NCBI GenBank assembly: GCA_002270465.1
Contig: NQOF01000001.1
Location: 126,501 to 190,500 of the forward strand
Origin: Blautia hominis
GTDB lineage: Bacteria > Bacillota > Clostridia > Lachnospirales > Lachnospiraceae
Direction: 5' to 3'
DNA: 64,000 nucleotides
Below the pieces are notes generated by a model. That model did not search any database, was not told the DNA's origin, and saw nothing but the letters and a program-made list of their open reading frames with translations. The number at the start of each line of letters is the position of its first letter. The stretch's first letter is position 1. A program made the position numbers and the translations under genes. Positions 61,552 through 64,000 of the stretch are shown piece after piece.

Positions 61552-64000
61552 TTAAGATTTTCTGCTGAAACACTGCAATGCTTTTTTGCATGTGTTTTTA
61601 CATTTACACCCGATTCCCTGTCTAAGGACTCTAAATATTCCCCACATTCCTGATTCCACATCCCATTTCAGGCTTCCGGACCGATAGAGATAATCGCCCG
61701 GACATGATGCGCCCTTTTCAAGTTCCATCTCAAATTTGTTTCCCACACTGATCGCGCCCTGGATGGGGATCACTCTGGAATGGAAGTCATCCGGCTGTTC
61801 CTTCCACATATGCCCATGGACCGCAAATCCTACATTACGCGGTTTATCCGCCGGCATCATAGTCCGGAAAATGACCCGGTCTCCGGTATATGCTTTAAAA
61901 ACAGGTGTGGCGGGATCTCCATGCACTTTACTGCTGAATACTTTTGCGATCCGGCTGTCTCTGCGCAGCCGGTTGGCAAAACGCTCGGAGCGGTAATTAT
62001 ATCCTTTTTCTCCTGTGTCCTCCGCATCCACCGGGTCCGTATCATCCTCCTGCGCCGTCCGGATCACATTGCCCTCTGCGTCCTCCAGGCGGATTCCATT
62101 TTGGATAAAGACAACAAACTCCCGGAAAGTCTCTGTCCCGGGCGCTGTGATGACTGCCTGTTCCTGATATACTCCGCTTCTCATCATAAAATTCTGATAC
62201 CACCTGGAAGCAGGCGGCTCAATGATGATCGCGCCGAATAATCCGTGATATCTGTGATTCCGCAGATCACCGAAAGACTGTATGATACAGGAGCCGTATT
62301 CCTGATCTGCATGCCAGAGATATTTCTTGCTCTCCCCCGGACCTACTGTCTGCTCCCGATTGTTGTATCCCACATTGATGCCCGAATCGCAGATTGGATC
62401 ATACTGAAGAAATTGGGGGTTCAAGGACACCCTGTTGGAAGGGCGATGCTTCTTATCCAGCGGGACGCGGGGATAGTCAAAATACGGAATGTCCGGCCCC
62501 ATCATGTTATGGAGGGTGACTTCAATCCAGTCCCCCGCATTTGCCCGGAGTATCAATGGCTTAGGCTGGTATTTACCGCAGAGCACCTGCTCCACCTCAT
62601 CCGCCGGAACGAAAATCAAACCGTCCGGGTCATGATCCCCGTATTTGTTATATAAAATATCAGTCTTTATGGCAGCGATTTCATATTTCCGTACCACAGA
62701 ATCTCTGCCGGGACACATGGGAAGCGGCAGAATACCCAATTCATTTTTACACAGCGGCTTCAAATGAGCCTGCTTTTTATCGTATACACGGATGATCCCC
62801 CACAGCCCCAGCCAGGCGTCGTCAATCCCGCCTGAATAATAGAGATAATCCCCGCAGTTATAATTTTTCCGAATTTGAAGGTTAAATGCCTCAGAAATCC
62901 CGATAGACTGAGATGCAGCCAGCGGCGAATGGATATCCGCTATCTCTTTTCTCCAGTACATTCCCGTGACGTTTAAAACATGCTGCTCCTCATGAGCCCC
63001 GTCAAGCAGCCTGATCATCAGCTCATCTCCCGGATATGTCTCCAGCAGAGGTGTAGCCGGATCTCCATGAACAATAGAACTGAAAATATAAGCCGGGTCC
63101 GCCGTATCGCTGAGTCTTTCCCTCATTGGTTCACACCGGTAATTGATCCCCATAACTCCGGGATCATCGTGGGAGCCGGGAACCTCCGGCGGATTCAGGG
63201 GCTTTCCGTTTCCGTCAAATAACAGGGCAAAATCATGCAGAAATAAGGCAAATTCCCGGAAAGAGGTTCCATCACGCCTGCGGATAACAGCTTTTGTCCC
63301 GAATTTCAGCGCTTCTCCTGTTTCCACGTCATGAAATGTAGCTCCCGCTTCCTCTATCACCAATGCTCCGAACATCCCATGCTGCTGATGTGTATTTGCA
63401 AACAGATGGTCATGGAAAAATACGGTTCTCAATTCCGCATTTGCAAAGAACCGTTCTATAAGAGTCTCGTATCTTCTGGCTCCGGCAATATTATTCCAGC
63501 CATTGGCTGCTCCGTCCGATACAATTGTATCGAATTTTACCAGATGGATGTGATATCCCACAATGTCAGTCAGTGTCTCCATTTGAAACGGGCTTGCTTC
63601 TATATATTCCGGAAGAAGGTTTGTAAAGCGAACTTCAATGCAGTCACCGTCATTTGCACGGATCACCAGCGGTTCCACCTGTATTTCCTGAGCTTCCACC
63701 TTTTTGATATACGCCTCCAGCCCTCCGTGTCTTTCCAGCTCCTCTTTCAGGACAAAGAAACGCCCCTGTGGATCATGCCAACCGTATTTGTTATAAACTA
63801 CTTTTGCCTGTACAGCGGCTATCTCAAATACTTTTACCTTCCCTTCCTCCGCTTCCCCGCACCCACATCCGCAATCGGTATGGCAGGGGCAGGTGTCTGT
63901 ATAGAGCGCGCCCGGTTCAAATGCATCCACAAAGTTATCTGCTTCCAAAGGCGTAGGCTCTATCTTATTATTTCCGTCAGCATCCAGGATCCCCAGCGGC
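61552..64000 (-). CDS. two-lobed multicopper-oxidase-like protein, 5' end beyond window
   Basis: The frame is open to the last base, so the N-terminus lies outside; about 815 residues are seen. Both halves contain the same opening: VYNKYGWHDPQGRFFV in the first and LYNKYGDHDPDGLIFV in the second. This points to an internal duplication of a cupredoxin pair. Copper-type His sites are HIHLVKF, FFHDHLFANTHQQHG, LWHADQEYG, HRYHG and HGHMW. A cysteine-rich segment CPCHTDCGCGCG lies near the N-terminal side and CKCKNTCKKALQC at the C-terminus. It resembles large bacterial copper oxidases of the MnxG kind, though weakly. Location and copper content are unknown. Confidence 0.82.
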   Translation of the reverse strand, partial: PLGILDADGNNKIEPTPLEADNFVDAFEPGALYTDTCPCHTDCGCGCGEAEEGKVKVFEIAAVQAKVVYNKYGWHDPQGRFFVLKEELERHGGLEAYIKKVEAQEIQVEPLVIRANDGDCIEVRFTNLLPEYIEASPFQMETLTDIVGYHIHLVKFDTIVSDGAANGWNNIAGARRYETLIERFFANAELRTVFFHDHLFANTHQQHGMFGALVIEEAGATFHDVETGEALKFGTKAVIRRRDGTSFREFALFLHDFALLFDGNGKPLNPPEVPGSHDDPGVMGINYRCEPMRERLSDTADPAYIFSSIVHGDPATPLLETYPGDELMIRLLDGAHEEQHVLNVTGMYWRKEIADIHSPLAASQSIGISEAFNLQIRKNYNCGDYLYYSGGIDDAWLGLWGIIRVYDKKQAHLKPLCKNELGILPLPMCPGRDSVVRKYEIAAIKTDILYNKYGDHDPDGLIFVPADEVEQVLCGKYQPKPLILRANAGDWIEVTLHNMMGPDIPYFDYPRVPLDKKHRPSNRVSLNPQFLQYDPICDSGINVGYNNREQTVGPGESKKYLWHADQEYGSCIIQSFGDLRNHRYHGLFGAIIIEPPASRWYQNFMMRSGVYQEQAVITAPGTETFREFVVFIQNGIRLEDAEGNVIRTAQEDDTDPVDAEDTGEKGYNYRSERFANRLRRDSRIAKVFSSKVHGDPATPVFKAYTGDRVIFRTMMPADKPRNVGFAVHGHMWKEQPDDFHSRVIPIQGAISVGNKFEMELEKGASCPGDYLYRSGSLKWDVESGMWGIFRVLRQGIGCKCKNTCKKALQCFSRKS

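Overview
The window looks like chromosome from a Gram-positive anaerobic gut Firmicute of the Lachnospiraceae type; Blautia is a guess, not a determination. The signs are strong AGGAGG ribosome sites, lipobox and sortase-type surface proteins, LytTR and YesM/YesN two-component systems, PucR-type regulators, rubrerythrin and EFR1 proteins, and TnpV/serine-recombinase debris.

Layout. 1-5.0 kb: the end of a GHKL sensor kinase, a lipoprotein, a LytTR regulator, an aminotransferase scrap, a serine hydrolase and an arylamine N-acetyltransferase. 5.3-8.8 kb: operon of a GPH-type symporter and two URO-D-superfamily enzymes; its likely PucR-type regulator lies at 21.0-22.6 kb. Between them (8.9-20.8 kb) sits what looks like inserted cargo. 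It is bounded by a broken serine recombinase on the left and truncated TnpV-like and receiver-domain scraps on the right. The cargo is a LysR regulator with aldo/keto reductase, carboxymuconolactone-decarboxylase-like, cupin and iron alcohol dehydrogenase genes. These run into a redox block of two Fe-S flavoproteins, an EFR1 ferredoxin, three flavodoxin lipoproteins (one internally deleted), a DUF4405 cytochrome b and ApbE.

22.6-30.6 kb: a MATE exporter with a hairpin-rich leader, a PHP phosphoesterase, three tandem identical tRNA-Glu(CTC) genes, and a ppk-ppx polyphosphate operon. 29.8-40.1 kb: an all-minus carbohydrate locus of YesM/YesN, a three-part ABC sugar importer, a phosphohexomutase and a GH94 disaccharide phosphorylase. 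40.3-42.4 kb: a patatin and a metallophosphoesterase-rubrerythrin-rubredoxin fusion. 42.5-48.3 kb: a second URO-D module, with two PucR-type regulators divergent from an MFS transporter and a URO-D-like gene.

48.4-64 kb: a coiled-coil protein, tRNA-Leu(CAA), a LytTR/GHKL two-component pair, a MerR regulator, an ABC-2 exporter, a 2-hydroxyacid dehydrogenase, a cell-wall FIVAR protein, an acid-sugar kinase/dehydrogenase pair with a divergent GntR regulator, and a partial two-lobed multicopper-oxidase-like protein with cysteine-rich ends.

Two non-coding repeat families are scattered through the window. One is a 110-130 bp multi-hairpin element with three copies; the other is a palindromic element ending in GGTAACTRTTCAG.

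The strongest candidates for undescribed biology are the two URO-D/transporter/PucR modules, the flavodoxin-lipoprotein/cytochrome/ApbE redox block, the phosphoesterase-rubrerythrin fusion and the cysteine-ended cupredoxin protein. All functions are read from sequence motifs and remembered family features; no database search was run.
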